Source: Tolypothrix sp. FACHB-123 (lineage in GTDB: Bacteria; Cyanobacteriota; Cyanobacteriia; Cyanobacteriales; Nostocaceae). From it: a DNA stretch of 64,000 nucleotides. Under the pieces are notes generated by a model that made no database searches, had not been told where the DNA came from, and saw only the letters and a list, made by a program, of their open reading frames with translations. Below are positions 25,831 to 34,738 of this stretch, one piece after another; the first letter of the stretch is position 1; every line of letters begins with the position of its first letter. The stretch lies in assembly GCF_014697075.1 (NCBI RefSeq), contig NZ_JACJRE010000022.1:58088-122087 (forward strand), read 5' to 3'. A program made the position numbers and the translations under genes.

Positions 25831-26046
25831 TTAAGTTAATCCTAAAGAAGCTTTCAATGAATAACCGAAGATTCTAGAAACCTGGCAACGACATATGGGA
25901 CATTTATTGATATCTGGTTGATCTGGTGTCCCAGCGATGGGTTGCCAATAAATTTTACTAGTTCCGCTTGCGGTCATCTCTACTTCCATGCGGTAACGAA
26001 TCATCTTTTTGCAAACAAAGCAGGGCTTTTCCGTGTATTGAAGCAT
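25831..26046 (-). CDS. Small Cys-pair (zinc-ribbon-like) protein
   Basis: A 71-residue protein with CFVC at residues 9-12 and CPICRC at 49-54, spaced as two halves of a zinc site. The ATG at 26046 has AGGA 7 nt upstream and is preferred over GTG 26076. The family is not recognised; likely a small metal-binding protein conserved in cyanobacteria. Confidence 0.65.
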   Translation of the reverse strand: MLQYTEKPCFVCKKMIRYRMEVEMTASGTSKIYWQPIAGTPDQPDINKCPICRCQVSRIFGYSLKASLGLT

Positions 26047-26222
26047 ACTGTAATCCTGTCGTAACTGACTAGACACTTGATGACTGTGCCAATACTTTTA
26101 GTTGAACCATTTATTTATCAGCACTTAGAAGAAGTAATATGCAAATTTTTTAATTATTTTTTAATAATTAACTATTTCATGAATAAATACTCACTCTTGG
26201 TGACAAGATTCGTAAAAACTAT

Positions 26223-26250
26223 TAGCCTTGCACGGGGAGGTGCAAGGCTA
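26223..26250 (-). terminator. Intrinsic terminator downstream of the HEAT-repeat gene
   Basis: Perfect 11-bp stem TAGCCTTGCAC / GTGCAAGGCTA with a 6-nt loop. On the minus strand it is followed within a few bases by TTTTT, and it lies 84 bp past the stop of the HEAT-repeat gene. Confidence 0.7.
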
Positions 26251-26333
26251 GGATGTTGTTCAAGAGCTTATTAGTTAAATTTTGTAGCACTAAGGTGCTG
26301 AGTACGAACAGATATAATTCAATACACCAAAAA

Positions 26334-27092
26334 CTAGAAAAATCCTTCTTGTTCTAAGGTTTCAATTAGCTGTAAACCGCGAGGATCGCCAACACCTAAT
26401 AATGAAGCTTTAGCGTCTTCTCGCACGCCTAAGTCTTTGTCTTCAGCAAAGGCTTCAATTAAAGCGTCGATAGCTGTGGCATAAATTACATTAGATGGTA
26501 GTTCGCGGCATAATTGCCCAATAGCCCAAGCACTGTTACTGCGCACTGCGGCTATGGGGTCTTTGACTAAGGCTTCAATTAGTGGTGGTATGGCTCCAAT
26601 CACTGATTCATAATTGACTTCTGCCATTTGGGCTAAGGCGCTAGCAGCCCATAACCGCACTGCGGAAATATCAGTTCTTAAAGCGTCAGCTAGGGGTGCT
26701 AAAGAACGGCTATCACGACAATTTCCTAAAGCCCAAACTACACCTTTACGCACATAGCCGTTCCAATCGCGGTTGAGTTGAGTAATTAATGGCTCTACAG
26801 CATCGAGACTGGGATTGCGTCCTATGGCATAGGCTGCACTTACCCGCACTAAGGGACAGGTATCGGTTAACAGACGGATGAGATGGGGGATAGCACGTTT
26901 ATCTTCAAGGTCACAAAAGGCCCGGGCCGCTAGCATTCGCTGCTGCGGTTGGGGATTGTCTAATAGAGCTAGCATCGCCTCCGGATCGGGTTTTGCCACT
27001 TCTGTTTCAGCAGTTAGCGGCTCCATGCGATCTAGGGGGCTTTCTAGCTCGACATCGAGATCGAGTAGGCTTAGGTCTTCTTCGTCATACAT
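26334..27092 (-). CDS. HEAT-repeat protein
   Basis: A 252-residue protein starting at ATG 27092 (MYDEEDLSLLD); the frame is open further upstream without a good start. An acidic N-terminus (1-45) precedes about six HEAT/PBS-lyase-type repeats (for example PHLIRLLTDTCPLVRVSAAYAIG and VRLWAASALAQMAEV). Similar cyanobacterial proteins take part in phycobilisome or Fe-S related protein contacts, but no catalytic residues can be assigned here. Confidence 0.82.
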   Translation of the reverse strand: MYDEEDLSLLDLDVELESPLDRMEPLTAETEVAKPDPEAMLALLDNPQPQQRMLAARAFCDLEDKRAIPHLIRLLTDTCPLVRVSAAYAIGRNPSLDAVEPLITQLNRDWNGYVRKGVVWALGNCRDSRSLAPLADALRTDISAVRLWAASALAQMAEVNYESVIGAIPPLIEALVKDPIAAVRSNSAWAIGQLCRELPSNVIYATAIDALIEAFAEDKDLGVREDAKASLLGVGDPRGLQLIETLEQEGFF

Positions 27093-27278
27093 AATAGTGC
27101 AAGAAGGCAGTAGGCAGATGGTAATACCTCGAATCTGCTGGGCGACTACTGAGCGTTGATTGCTGAGCACAGCCGAAGCAAGTCGAAGTCAGGCAGTAAG
27201 CAGAAGACTGTATGTCTATAAAAGCTACTTTTTAGTCACATTTTAACCGCCTAAGTATTCCTGCCATGCTGCACTAGA

Positions 27279-27809
27279 TTATTTTTCTATATTGAGCGAT
27301 TTTACCATCCACAGGGATTGGGTTTGATAACCAAGTTGATCGTAAAGATTCAATGCGGCTTGGTTAGATTGAAATACTTGTAACCCAATTTGGCGATCGC
27401 CTCTTTGAGTTGCCCATTTTTCTAAATATTTCATCAAAGCTGTCCCAATACCCCGCCGTCGATATTCTGGAACAACATACAACAAAAACACATGGGCATG
27501 GCGGCTACCACTGATTTGATCGATGGCATTTCCTATCCATAGACAAGCGACGGGGGATGAGGGGGGTGGTGGAGAAGACAAGGAAGAAAATTCTCCCCCG
27601 CTCCGTGGCTCCCCTGTTCCCTTTTCTTCATCTACCCACCACAAGGGGGTTTTACTGGAGAAGTATTGCTCGACGGTTTGCGCGAGGTGAGAAAAATCGC
27701 CAGGAGGAAATATATCCTGGTAGCTCCGTTGCATAAATTTGACTAGTAGTGCCCGATCCAAGGCGGAGCCAAGGCGAATACTATACCCTGGTAGCAATTG
27801 TTCAGGCAT
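27279..27809 (-). CDS. GNAT acetyltransferase with repeat-derived insert
   Basis: A 176-residue GNAT N-acetyltransferase; the acetyl-CoA loop is RRRGIGTALM and the C-terminal part (NQAALNLYDQLGYQ) is typical of the RimI group. Residues about 63-86 (GTGEPRSGGEFSSLSSPPPP) are low-complexity, do not fit the fold and are encoded by a GGGGATGAGGGG/CTCCCC repeat block at 27552-27623, so they appear to be an in-frame repeat insertion in the beta-sheet core region. The enzyme may still fold if this lies in a loop. Confidence 0.85.
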   Translation of the reverse strand: MPEQLLPGYSIRLGSALDRALLVKFMQRSYQDIFPPGDFSHLAQTVEQYFSSKTPLWWVDEEKGTGEPRSGGEFSSLSSPPPPSSPVACLWIGNAIDQISGSRHAHVFLLYVVPEYRRRGIGTALMKYLEKWATQRGDRQIGLQVFQSNQAALNLYDQLGYQTQSLWMVKSLNIEK

Positions 27810-27861
27810 TTTGAGAATGGGGGCTAGAGAAGAAAAATTTTTGTGATTGACTGATTTTTAT

Positions 27862-28026
27862 TTAGCTCAATGAGTGATTTTGATTAACAATTACCCCGAC
27901 TTCTTCAATGGGTGCTGGTGCTGCCATATCGGAAGGTAAAAAGATGCGGGCGCTGACGGCTACTAAAGCCAGAATGAATACTAGCACTACCAGCAATGGG
28001 GCAATGTATTGACGAAAAATAGCCAT
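27862..28026 (-). CDS. Small single-span membrane protein (54 residues)
   Basis: Short gene translated by hand: it starts MAIFRQYIAP, has one hydrophobic helix (about residues 10-30, LLVVLVFILALVAVSA) and a polar tail with PAPIEEVGV. Coding is supported by an ATG start, clean hydrophobic pattern and location in an otherwise empty minus-strand gap. It resembles small thylakoid or plasma-membrane proteins in topology; no family is recognised. Confidence 0.6.
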   Translation of the reverse strand: MAIFRQYIAPLLVVLVFILALVAVSARIFLPSDMAAPAPIEEVGVIVNQNHSLS

Positions 28027-28232
28027 AATTTGAATTGGAAGGAGCTAAGGATGTTGTCTGCAACTAGTAGTGCATTTCATTAGGGGAACTGCAAAAAATC
28101 AATTATTCCGCCTAAAGTTGTTGACTGTTGACTGTTGACTGTGAACCGTTAACAGCGAACAATCTACTAGTTGTAGATTTGTAACGTTTTCTTGATTTAT
28201 TTTAGCGATGTTCTGGGAGTTACAAACAGCAG

Positions 28233-28640
28233 TTATTCGCGATCGCCTTCAAAATCATCAATTGCTTTCTGAATATACCAATCTTCAGACATCCCCGGAT
28301 TATTTTGCCTAGCTTGCTCAATTAACTGTTCAGCAGTATCTATGTCACCATCTAAGCGGGCAATTAATCTATTTTTGAGATCGTTCTCATAGGAAAATTC
28401 GCCCGTCTGATTTGATACTCCGGGATTGAATGCTTGTGACTGTATTTGTTCTCGGCGCAGTTGCCAAAATAAAACGTAATACAGCGTGCCAAAAATCAAA
28501 ATTAGACTGAGCGTTCCCAAGAGAGTTAGGAGGTTAAAGCCCAAAAATCCTAATACTAATTGGGAGAGAACGTAGCCTAATAGTAAACCAGTCAGCAAAA
28601 GAATAAACGTGCCGACAATAATCACTACTTGGTTCCCCAT
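28233..28640 (-). CDS. Small two-helix membrane protein after the permease gene
   Basis: A 135-residue protein with two hydrophobic helices in residues 5-60 and a soluble C-terminus (DTAEQLIEQARQNNPG, DWYIQKAIDDFEGD). Its start overlaps the AmpG-like gene by 16 bp, so the two are co-transcribed and probably coupled. Family not recognised; conserved hypothetical type in cyanobacteria. Confidence 0.8.
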   Translation of the reverse strand: MGNQVVIIVGTFILLLTGLLLGYVLSQLVLGFLGFNLLTLLGTLSLILIFGTLYYVLFWQLRREQIQSQAFNPGVSNQTGEFSYENDLKNRLIARLDGDIDTAEQLIEQARQNNPGMSEDWYIQKAIDDFEGDRE

Positions 28641-29917
28641 AGATCCTCTTCTTCTTCCTCAAGTCCTGGTCTAGTAATTCCTACTGGTTTTGGGTTCCAG
28701 GGGGCAAAGATTGGTAATAGCAACAGTCCGGGGACAGCGGCCACAATGGTAATGATAAAAAATAACGGCCATCCCGTGCTTTGGGCGATCGCACCACCGG
28801 GAGAGGCGAGAATATCGCGGCTAACAGCCATCAAGCTAGAAAGTAAAGCGTACTGGGTGGCGGAAAATTTCTGGTTACACAAACTCATGAGAAATGCCAC
28901 AAAGGCTGCTGTTCCTAAACCACCACAGAACTGTTCTATATTAATAGCCAGAACCATAGCTTGATAGTTTTTACCTGTATAAGCTAAAGATAAGTAAGCA
29001 AGATTACTCACAGCTTGGAGAATTCCAAATACCCAGAGCGAGCGATTAATGCCGATTTTACTCAAAATTGCCCCACCAGCCAACGCCCCAACTATGGTAG
29101 CAATTAGTCCCATCCCTACTTGAATCGCGCCGATGTCGGTTTTGGTAAAACCAACTTGTAGCAAAAACGGCGTGGTCATATTACTCAGTAAAGCGTCACC
29201 CAGTTTGTAGAGGGTAATAAATACCAGCACCAAAAATGCTTGGATGACTCCCTGGCGTTGGAAGAATTCACCAAAGGGTAAAACGACAGCTTCCGTTAAC
29301 GAGGCGGGCGAGCTAATTTCTGCTGGTTCTGGTGCAAACAACGTGGCAAAAATCCCCAATCCCATTGTACCTGCCATCAATAAATAAACCGATGACCAGG
29401 GTAATCTATCGGCTAGGATTAATGCTAAAGCACCTGCGACTAACAAGGCGATGCGATAACCCAAAATAAACACCGCTGCGCCCGCACCCATTTCCAGTTT
29501 TTCTAAAACGTCGGTGCGGTAAGCATCAACAGCAATATCTTGAGTAGCGCTGAAAAAAGCAATGACTATGGCGTTAATGGCTAGTAGCTGTAAGGCTTGT
29601 TTGGGTTGCTGGAATGCCATAATCGCGATCGCCACAACTAACGCTAGCTGAGTCAGAATTAACCAACCCCTCCGCCGTCCCAAAAAGGGGATAGTAAAGC
29701 GATCAAGAAACGGTGACCAGAGAAACTTTAATGAATAAGGTAAACTAGCGAGGCTAAACCAGCCAATAGCCGCTAAATCTACCTGTTCTACTGTCATCCA
29801 AGCTTTTAAGGTATTACCGATTAACAGTAACGGTAACCCCGATGAAAAGCCAAGAAATAATAAAGCCGCCATCTTGCGGCTACCAAATACTTGTAGCAGC
29901 GATCGCACTGGATTCAT
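28625..29917 (-). CDS. AmpG-like MFS permease
   Basis: A 430-residue major-facilitator protein with 12 predicted membrane helices. The start region (FLGFSSGLPLLLIGNTLKAW) and TQDIAVDAYRTDVLE are typical of the AmpG group, which imports anhydro-muropeptides for cell-wall recycling in proteobacteria. In cyanobacteria the substrate is not established. An acidic C-terminus (EEEEEDLWG) follows the last helix. Likely an operon with the 135-residue membrane protein. Confidence 0.88.
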   Translation of the reverse strand: MNPVRSLLQVFGSRKMAALLFLGFSSGLPLLLIGNTLKAWMTVEQVDLAAIGWFSLASLPYSLKFLWSPFLDRFTIPFLGRRRGWLILTQLALVVAIAIMAFQQPKQALQLLAINAIVIAFFSATQDIAVDAYRTDVLEKLEMGAGAAVFILGYRIALLVAGALALILADRLPWSSVYLLMAGTMGLGIFATLFAPEPAEISSPASLTEAVVLPFGEFFQRQGVIQAFLVLVFITLYKLGDALLSNMTTPFLLQVGFTKTDIGAIQVGMGLIATIVGALAGGAILSKIGINRSLWVFGILQAVSNLAYLSLAYTGKNYQAMVLAINIEQFCGGLGTAAFVAFLMSLCNQKFSATQYALLSSLMAVSRDILASPGGAIAQSTGWPLFFIITIVAAVPGLLLLPIFAPWNPKPVGITRPGLEEEEEDLWGTK

Positions 29918-30002
29918 CCTGAAATTTTACTCCTCACTCTGACGAATTGCAGCTATATTGCCATAGTTACCGGATGATTTTACGCAATTGGGCAAAATAG
30001 GG

Positions 30003-30052
30003 ATGAGGGACTAGGGACTAGAGACTAGAGGCTAGGGGCTAGGGATGAGGAT
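30003..30052. repeat. GGGACTAGAGACTAG heptamer repeat
   Basis: Six or more GGGACTA / GAGACTA / GGGGCTA heptamers in tandem between the marC-like gene and the permease gene. Confidence 0.75.
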
Positions 30053-30141
30053 TTAGCGCGTCGTTGCAAAGTCGCCGTTGTTTGAGAAGGGCGCAGGTAT
30101 ATGCACCCAAATAATTTATGGTTTGGAGTTCCCTAGGTTGG

Positions 30142-30747
30142 CTATGGAAAGAACAACTCGCGAATTCCCTTACTACCAATTTCTATCGCTAGCGCCGCCA
30201 ACAGAAACCCAAAAAGCTGAGTGACAATTACTGCACCTTCCGCACCAATCCATTTGTCAATGTAGGTTCCCAAGCGCAAAATTACCCAACTCATAACCAT
30301 TGCGGCGACGATACCTAACAATACACCGATATGTGGACTGGGGGATTCTGACATTAACAACATAACTGTCGTCAATGTACCAGGCCCGGCTAACAAGGGC
30401 AAAGCCAAGGGAGTAATTGCAACATCCCTTCCTTCTTCGGTAATCGGTGTATCTAATTCACCGCGCAACATTTGCAAAGAAATTAACAGCAATAATAGCC
30501 CCCCAGCTACTCGCAAAGATGCCATGCTGATTTCTAAATAATTCAATATCAGTTGACCAGAAAAAGCAAAGAGTAATAGAACTGCGATCGCCACAATCAT
30601 CGCCTTATCTATGACTTTGTTTCTTTCCTCTGGCGTCATCCCTTTGGTTAAAATCAGCACTATCGGGATATTGCCGATAGCATCCGCTAGGACAAATACA
30701 GCTATAAATGTTTGAACGAGAGCAGAGGTATCCACAGCAGATCGCAT
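30142..30747 (-). CDS. MarC family membrane protein
   Basis: A 201-residue MarC/UPF0056 integral membrane protein with six helices. Seen: the N-terminal FVLADAIGNIPIVL, the central PLALPLLAGPGTLTTV, and the C-terminal GSKGIRELFF. The family's transport role is undetermined. Monocistronic. Confidence 0.9.
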   Translation of the reverse strand: MRSAVDTSALVQTFIAVFVLADAIGNIPIVLILTKGMTPEERNKVIDKAMIVAIAVLLLFAFSGQLILNYLEISMASLRVAGGLLLLLISLQMLRGELDTPITEEGRDVAITPLALPLLAGPGTLTTVMLLMSESPSPHIGVLLGIVAAMVMSWVILRLGTYIDKWIGAEGAVIVTQLFGFLLAALAIEIGSKGIRELFFP

Positions 30748-30948
30748 TTATCAAGGTTTGATAACAACCTAGCTTGAAATGCGTGCAAATTCCCATAACC
30801 CATAGCAATATCGATCCCAGATGATGAGTATAATCAGCTTCTTAAAGAAAAGCAACGCTAATGTTGGTCTAACGGAGTTCCCCAGTTCTTTAAGTAACGA
30901 TATAGTTGAGAATCTACCTCGCACAATTCATTGTTTGTTGTCTAAGCT

Positions 30949-31761
30949 ATGAAGCCTTATTTAGCAGCTGCTATCCAGTTAACTAGCGTGCCGAATTTAC
31001 AAAAAAATTTGGCACAAGCAGAAGAATTAATTGAACTTGCCGTGCGTCGAGGTGCTGAATTAGTAAGTTTGCCAGAAAACTTTTCTTTTATGGGAGAGGA
31101 AAAAGACAAACTTGCCCAAGCAGAGGCGATCGCCCGTGAAAGCGAAATATTTCTCAAGAAAATGGCCCAGCGTTTTCAAGTAACCATCCTGGGTGGTAGC
31201 TTTCCCGTGCTTGTAGACAATACAGGCAAATTTTATAACACCACTATCCTCGTCGATCCCAGTGGACAGGAAGTTTCTAGGTATTATAAAGTACATTTAT
31301 TTGATGTAAATGTACCTGATGGTAACACCTATCAAGAATCCAGTACGGTCATGGCTGGAAAGCAACTACCACCGGTGTATTCTTCAGAAAAATTGGGTAA
31401 TTTGGGACTGTCTATTTGCTACGATGTCCGCTTTCCCGAATTGTATCGCCATCTAGCAAGTAAAGGGGCAGATGTGATTTTTATACCAGCGGCTTTTACT
31501 GCCTTTACAGGGAAAGATCATTGGCAAACATTACTCCAAGCCAGAGCAATTGAAAATACCTGTTACGTCATTGCTCCCGCCCAAACTGGCACCCATTACG
31601 CCAGACGCCAAACCCACGGACACGCCATGATTATCGACCCTTGGGGTGTAATTTTAGCTGATGCTGGCGAACAACCAGGAATTGCGATCGCGGAAATCAA
31701 ACCCACCCGCTTAGAACAAGTCCGCAGGCAAATGCCTTCTTTGCAACACCGGATATTTTAG
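30949..31761 (+). CDS. Nitrilase-family amidase (Nit1/Nit2 type)
   Basis: A 270-residue carbon-nitrogen hydrolase. The catalytic triad is visible: Glu43 in LPENFSF, Lys114 in YYKVHLFDV and Cys157 in SICYDVRFPE. The VHLFDVNVPDG and RFPELYR segments match the Nit group, whose members hydrolyse deaminated glutathione or omega-amides of keto acids. Monocistronic with its own upstream region. Confidence 0.92.
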   Translation: MKPYLAAAIQLTSVPNLQKNLAQAEELIELAVRRGAELVSLPENFSFMGEEKDKLAQAEAIARESEIFLKKMAQRFQVTILGGSFPVLVDNTGKFYNTTILVDPSGQEVSRYYKVHLFDVNVPDGNTYQESSTVMAGKQLPPVYSSEKLGNLGLSICYDVRFPELYRHLASKGADVIFIPAAFTAFTGKDHWQTLLQARAIENTCYVIAPAQTGTHYARRQTHGHAMIIDPWGVILADAGEQPGIAIAEIKPTRLEQVRRQMPSLQHRIF

Positions 31762-31838
31762 TTGAACAGCAGGGGGATGAGGCAGGGGGCAGGGGGCAGG
31801 GAGCAGGGGAGAAATAAGCAATGTCCAATGCCCATTGA

Positions 31839-32471
31839 CTATTGACTACTGACTACTACCAACAAACAGTTCAACATTAAATAGGCAGAAGTAGCGCCGG
31901 GATCTTGGTGTCCAATACTGCGTTCTCCTAAATAACTAGCCCGTCCTTTTTTGGCTAACATCGGTGTAGTATCTTGCATTCCCTGTTCGGCGGCGGCTAC
32001 TGCTTGCTGTAAAGCTGTAACTGTATCTCCACCTTCAGCAACAACTTTTTCAAAAGCGATCGCTGCGGGAGATAAGACATCTATCATTGTCTTGTCTCCT
32101 AATTGAGCTTTACCACGCGCTAGGACACCATTTAAACCAGATTGAAATAATTTTAGTAAATCTTGCTCAGTCAGTTCTTGCCTACCTGTAACTTCTGTAC
32201 TGGCACGGAGAAACCAAGTGCCATAAAGGGGGCCGCTGGCACCGCCAACAGTAGAAATTAAGGTCATGCTTACAGCTTTAAAAATGCTACCGATATCTTT
32301 GTCAGCGACAGTTGGTAATTGAGCGATCGCTTTTTTAAAACCGCGCTCCATATTAATACCGTGGTCAGCATCACCGATTGCCGCATCTAATTCGGTTAAA
32401 TATTCTTTATTTTGCTCTATTTCGGTAGCAAATAGCTGTAACCATTGCAAAATCTGCTCCTTACTGACCAT
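31839..32471 (-). CDS. dhaL: Dihydroxyacetone kinase subunit L
   Basis: ADP/ATP-binding subunit of dihydroxyacetone kinase, 210 residues, all-helical. The metal-binding motif is AAIGDADHGINMERGF; GGASGPLYGTWF and DVLSPAAIAFE are further family marks. Its partner dhaK lies 2.3 kb away on the same strand, separated by an opposite-strand gene. No DhaM phosphotransferase is near, so ATP may be the phosphate donor (inference). The C-terminus ends close to a repeat block. Confidence 0.92.
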   Translation of the reverse strand: MVSKEQILQWLQLFATEIEQNKEYLTELDAAIGDADHGINMERGFKKAIAQLPTVADKDIGSIFKAVSMTLISTVGGASGPLYGTWFLRASTEVTGRQELTEQDLLKLFQSGLNGVLARGKAQLGDKTMIDVLSPAAIAFEKVVAEGGDTVTALQQAVAAAEQGMQDTTPMLAKKGRASYLGERSIGHQDPGATSAYLMLNCLLVVVSSQ

Positions 32472-32599
32472 TTATCACCTCTGTTGAGTTTGGTAATTTT
32501 AAATAAGGTAACGCAGCAATATATCCGAATTTGTACGGCTATGTTGATTAAGTTCGTGTAAAAGTAGGAAGTAGCAATTAGCCAAGAGAGTATGCATTT

Positions 32600-34591
32600 A
32601 TGATTCGTCCTCGGGCATTATTCTTAAAACTACTCCCTTTATTATTTTTAATAGCTTTTTTAACTACTACTTGCGCTCAGTCCAGCCGAACTAGTGAAAA
32701 TAATATTGTTGCTTTAGGTGCAGCGATCGCCTCACCTCAAGAAAATATTGTCTTTCCAGAAAATGCAAAGGTCGTTGATGTGACTGCACCAGAGTATGGT
32801 GCTATACCCAACGATAGCCAGGATGATACGGAAGCGATCCAAAAGGCACTCAGTCGGTTTCCGGCTGGGGGTAGAGTGATCTATTTACCCAATGGAGTGT
32901 ATAACATCTCTAATTCCCTTCATTGGCCAAAAGGTAAGCGCTTTCGCTCCGATTACAAGCGAACTGTGTTGCAAGGACAAAGCAAAGACGGGGTGATTAT
33001 CCAACTCCAAGATAACTCTCCCAACTTCCAAAATCCTAACCAGCCAAGACCAATGATTTCCACAGGTTTTGACCCAGATTTAAATCCTAAATCTGAAGAT
33101 TTCAAGGCTAGTAAGGTAGCGCAACGCTTTGGTAATTCGGTGCGGAATCTGACTATTAATATCGGCAATAAAAATCCGGGAGCAGAAGGACTGAATTTTG
33201 TCGCCAACAATCAAGGTGCAGTCCGCAGTGTTAAAATCATCTCACCTGACGGACAAGGAACAACCGGTCTAGCATTAACTCATGGAGAAATTGGGCCGCT
33301 GTTAGTCGAAGATGTGGAAATTGTCGGATTCGATTACGGGATACGAACGAATAACGGTATTAACAGCATAACTTTGCAGAACATAACAGTCCGCGATCAA
33401 AGACAAGCAGGTATTTACAATGGCGGACAAGTAATGAGCCTTGAAGGTTTCAGTAGTTTTAATTCCGTACCAGCAATTATCAATGGCAAAAATCCGAAAA
33501 AAGGTAACGATCCAGGAAGTATGTTAACTCTGGTAAATGCCAAAATGATCGGTCGTGGTAGAGCCAGAAATACTTCAGCAATTTCTTCTGCCGGGTTTAT
33601 CTATGGTAGAAACCTGGTATCTTCAGGCTACAAAAACTTGTTTTCCAGTAATGCACGCAAAGCAGACAAAACTATACGTCAAGCTGCAATTGCTGAATTT
33701 ACTTCCCGTCCCATTGTTTCTAGCTTTTCTTCAGCAAAAGGTTCTCTGCAACTACCGATGAAGCAATTTCCTAAACTAGCGTGGGAAGATCCAAAAGCTT
33801 GGGTGAGTGTTGAGAAGTTTGGTGCGATTCCCAAAGATAAAAAGGATGATACAGATGCTTTTCAAGCCGCAATCGATTCTGGTGCAACCACAGTCGTCAT
33901 GCCAAACTCTGGTAGGTTTATAATTAACGGTTCCCTCAAACTTAGAGGACAGGTGCAAAGATTTGTCAGTGCTGGAGGAACCCTTGACGGTAATGGTGAG
34001 ATAGTTGCAGACAACGGTAAGGAACCAACTTTAATTGTTGAGAACTTTTTTGTGGGATATAACTCCAAACTTAAATGGAGAACTGTAGCTAATCGCACTG
34101 TGGTTTTTCGTAGTATCACTCACCTCGATTTGGACAGTGAAGGTAGTGGGGATCTCTTCATTGATGATGCTACTATGATGCGGCTAAGATTTCTCAACCC
34201 CAAGCAACACATTTGGGCACGCCAGCTAAATCCAGAGGGAGGTTCGGAAACTAATGTGGTGAATAAAGGAGCCAAACTTTGGATTCTAGGTTTAAAAACA
34301 GAGAGGGTAAAAACAAAAATTGAAACCACCGATGGTGGTTCTACTGAACTTTTGGGTGCGTTCATTTATGCGACTGGTAAACAAGACCCAAAAATTCCCC
34401 TTTTTCGCATCGTTAATGCTAGTGCTAGTTTCGCTGGAGTAGGTGAAGCCGTTTTTGATAAAAGTACTTATGAAATTTGGGTTGAGGAAACACGCGGTAA
34501 TACTACCAAAATGCTCAAAAGAGACGATATCCCTGGTAGAATGACTGCAAACGGACATGCTATGGTGCTGTATACAGGCTTTGATAAGTAA
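32600..34591 (+). CDS. Exported pectate-lyase-like beta-helix protein
   Basis: A 663-residue protein with an N-terminal export signal (LLFLIAFLTTTCAQS; the Cys24-like position could be a lipoprotein site but the lipobox is poor). Two pectate-lyase-3/GH55-type modules are visible: PEYGAIPNDSQDDTEAIQKA (about 70-90) and EKFGAIPKDKKDDTDAFQAA (about 405-425), each starting a right-handed beta-helix. Such proteins act on polysaccharides outside the cytoplasm. It lies between dhaL and dhaK on the opposite strand. Substrate unknown. Confidence 0.82.
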   Translation: MIRPRALFLKLLPLLFLIAFLTTTCAQSSRTSENNIVALGAAIASPQENIVFPENAKVVDVTAPEYGAIPNDSQDDTEAIQKALSRFPAGGRVIYLPNGVYNISNSLHWPKGKRFRSDYKRTVLQGQSKDGVIIQLQDNSPNFQNPNQPRPMISTGFDPDLNPKSEDFKASKVAQRFGNSVRNLTINIGNKNPGAEGLNFVANNQGAVRSVKIISPDGQGTTGLALTHGEIGPLLVEDVEIVGFDYGIRTNNGINSITLQNITVRDQRQAGIYNGGQVMSLEGFSSFNSVPAIINGKNPKKGNDPGSMLTLVNAKMIGRGRARNTSAISSAGFIYGRNLVSSGYKNLFSSNARKADKTIRQAAIAEFTSRPIVSSFSSAKGSLQLPMKQFPKLAWEDPKAWVSVEKFGAIPKDKKDDTDAFQAAIDSGATTVVMPNSGRFIINGSLKLRGQVQRFVSAGGTLDGNGEIVADNGKEPTLIVENFFVGYNSKLKWRTVANRTVVFRSITHLDLDSEGSGDLFIDDATMMRLRFLNPKQHIWARQLNPEGGSETNVVNKGAKLWILGLKTERVKTKIETTDGGSTELLGAFIYATGKQDPKIPLFRIVNASASFAGVGEAVFDKSTYEIWVEETRGNTTKMLKRDDIPGRMTANGHAMVLYTGFDK

Positions 34592-34610
34592 CACTAGTTG
34601 AAGGGAATCA

Positions 34611-34655
34611 AAGGCAGGGGCAGGGGGCAGGGAGCAGGGAGCAGGGAGCAAGGGG
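34611..34655. repeat. GGGGCAGGGAGCAGG repeat
   Basis: Tandem GCAGGGA/GCAGGGG heptamers. The same run appears at 31782-31815, 41783-41815 (complement) and 45718-45742. Confidence 0.75.
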
Positions 34656-34738
34656 GACAAAATCAATTCAAAATTCAAAATTCAAAGTTCAGAAATATTT
34701 TTGACTTTTGACTTTTGATGCCCAATGCCCCATAACAA

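Noticed and set aside
26077-26274. 65-residue frame overlapping the minus-strand terminator
   Set aside because: No ribosome site, runs through the 26223-26250 hairpin and has no recognisable composition or motif.
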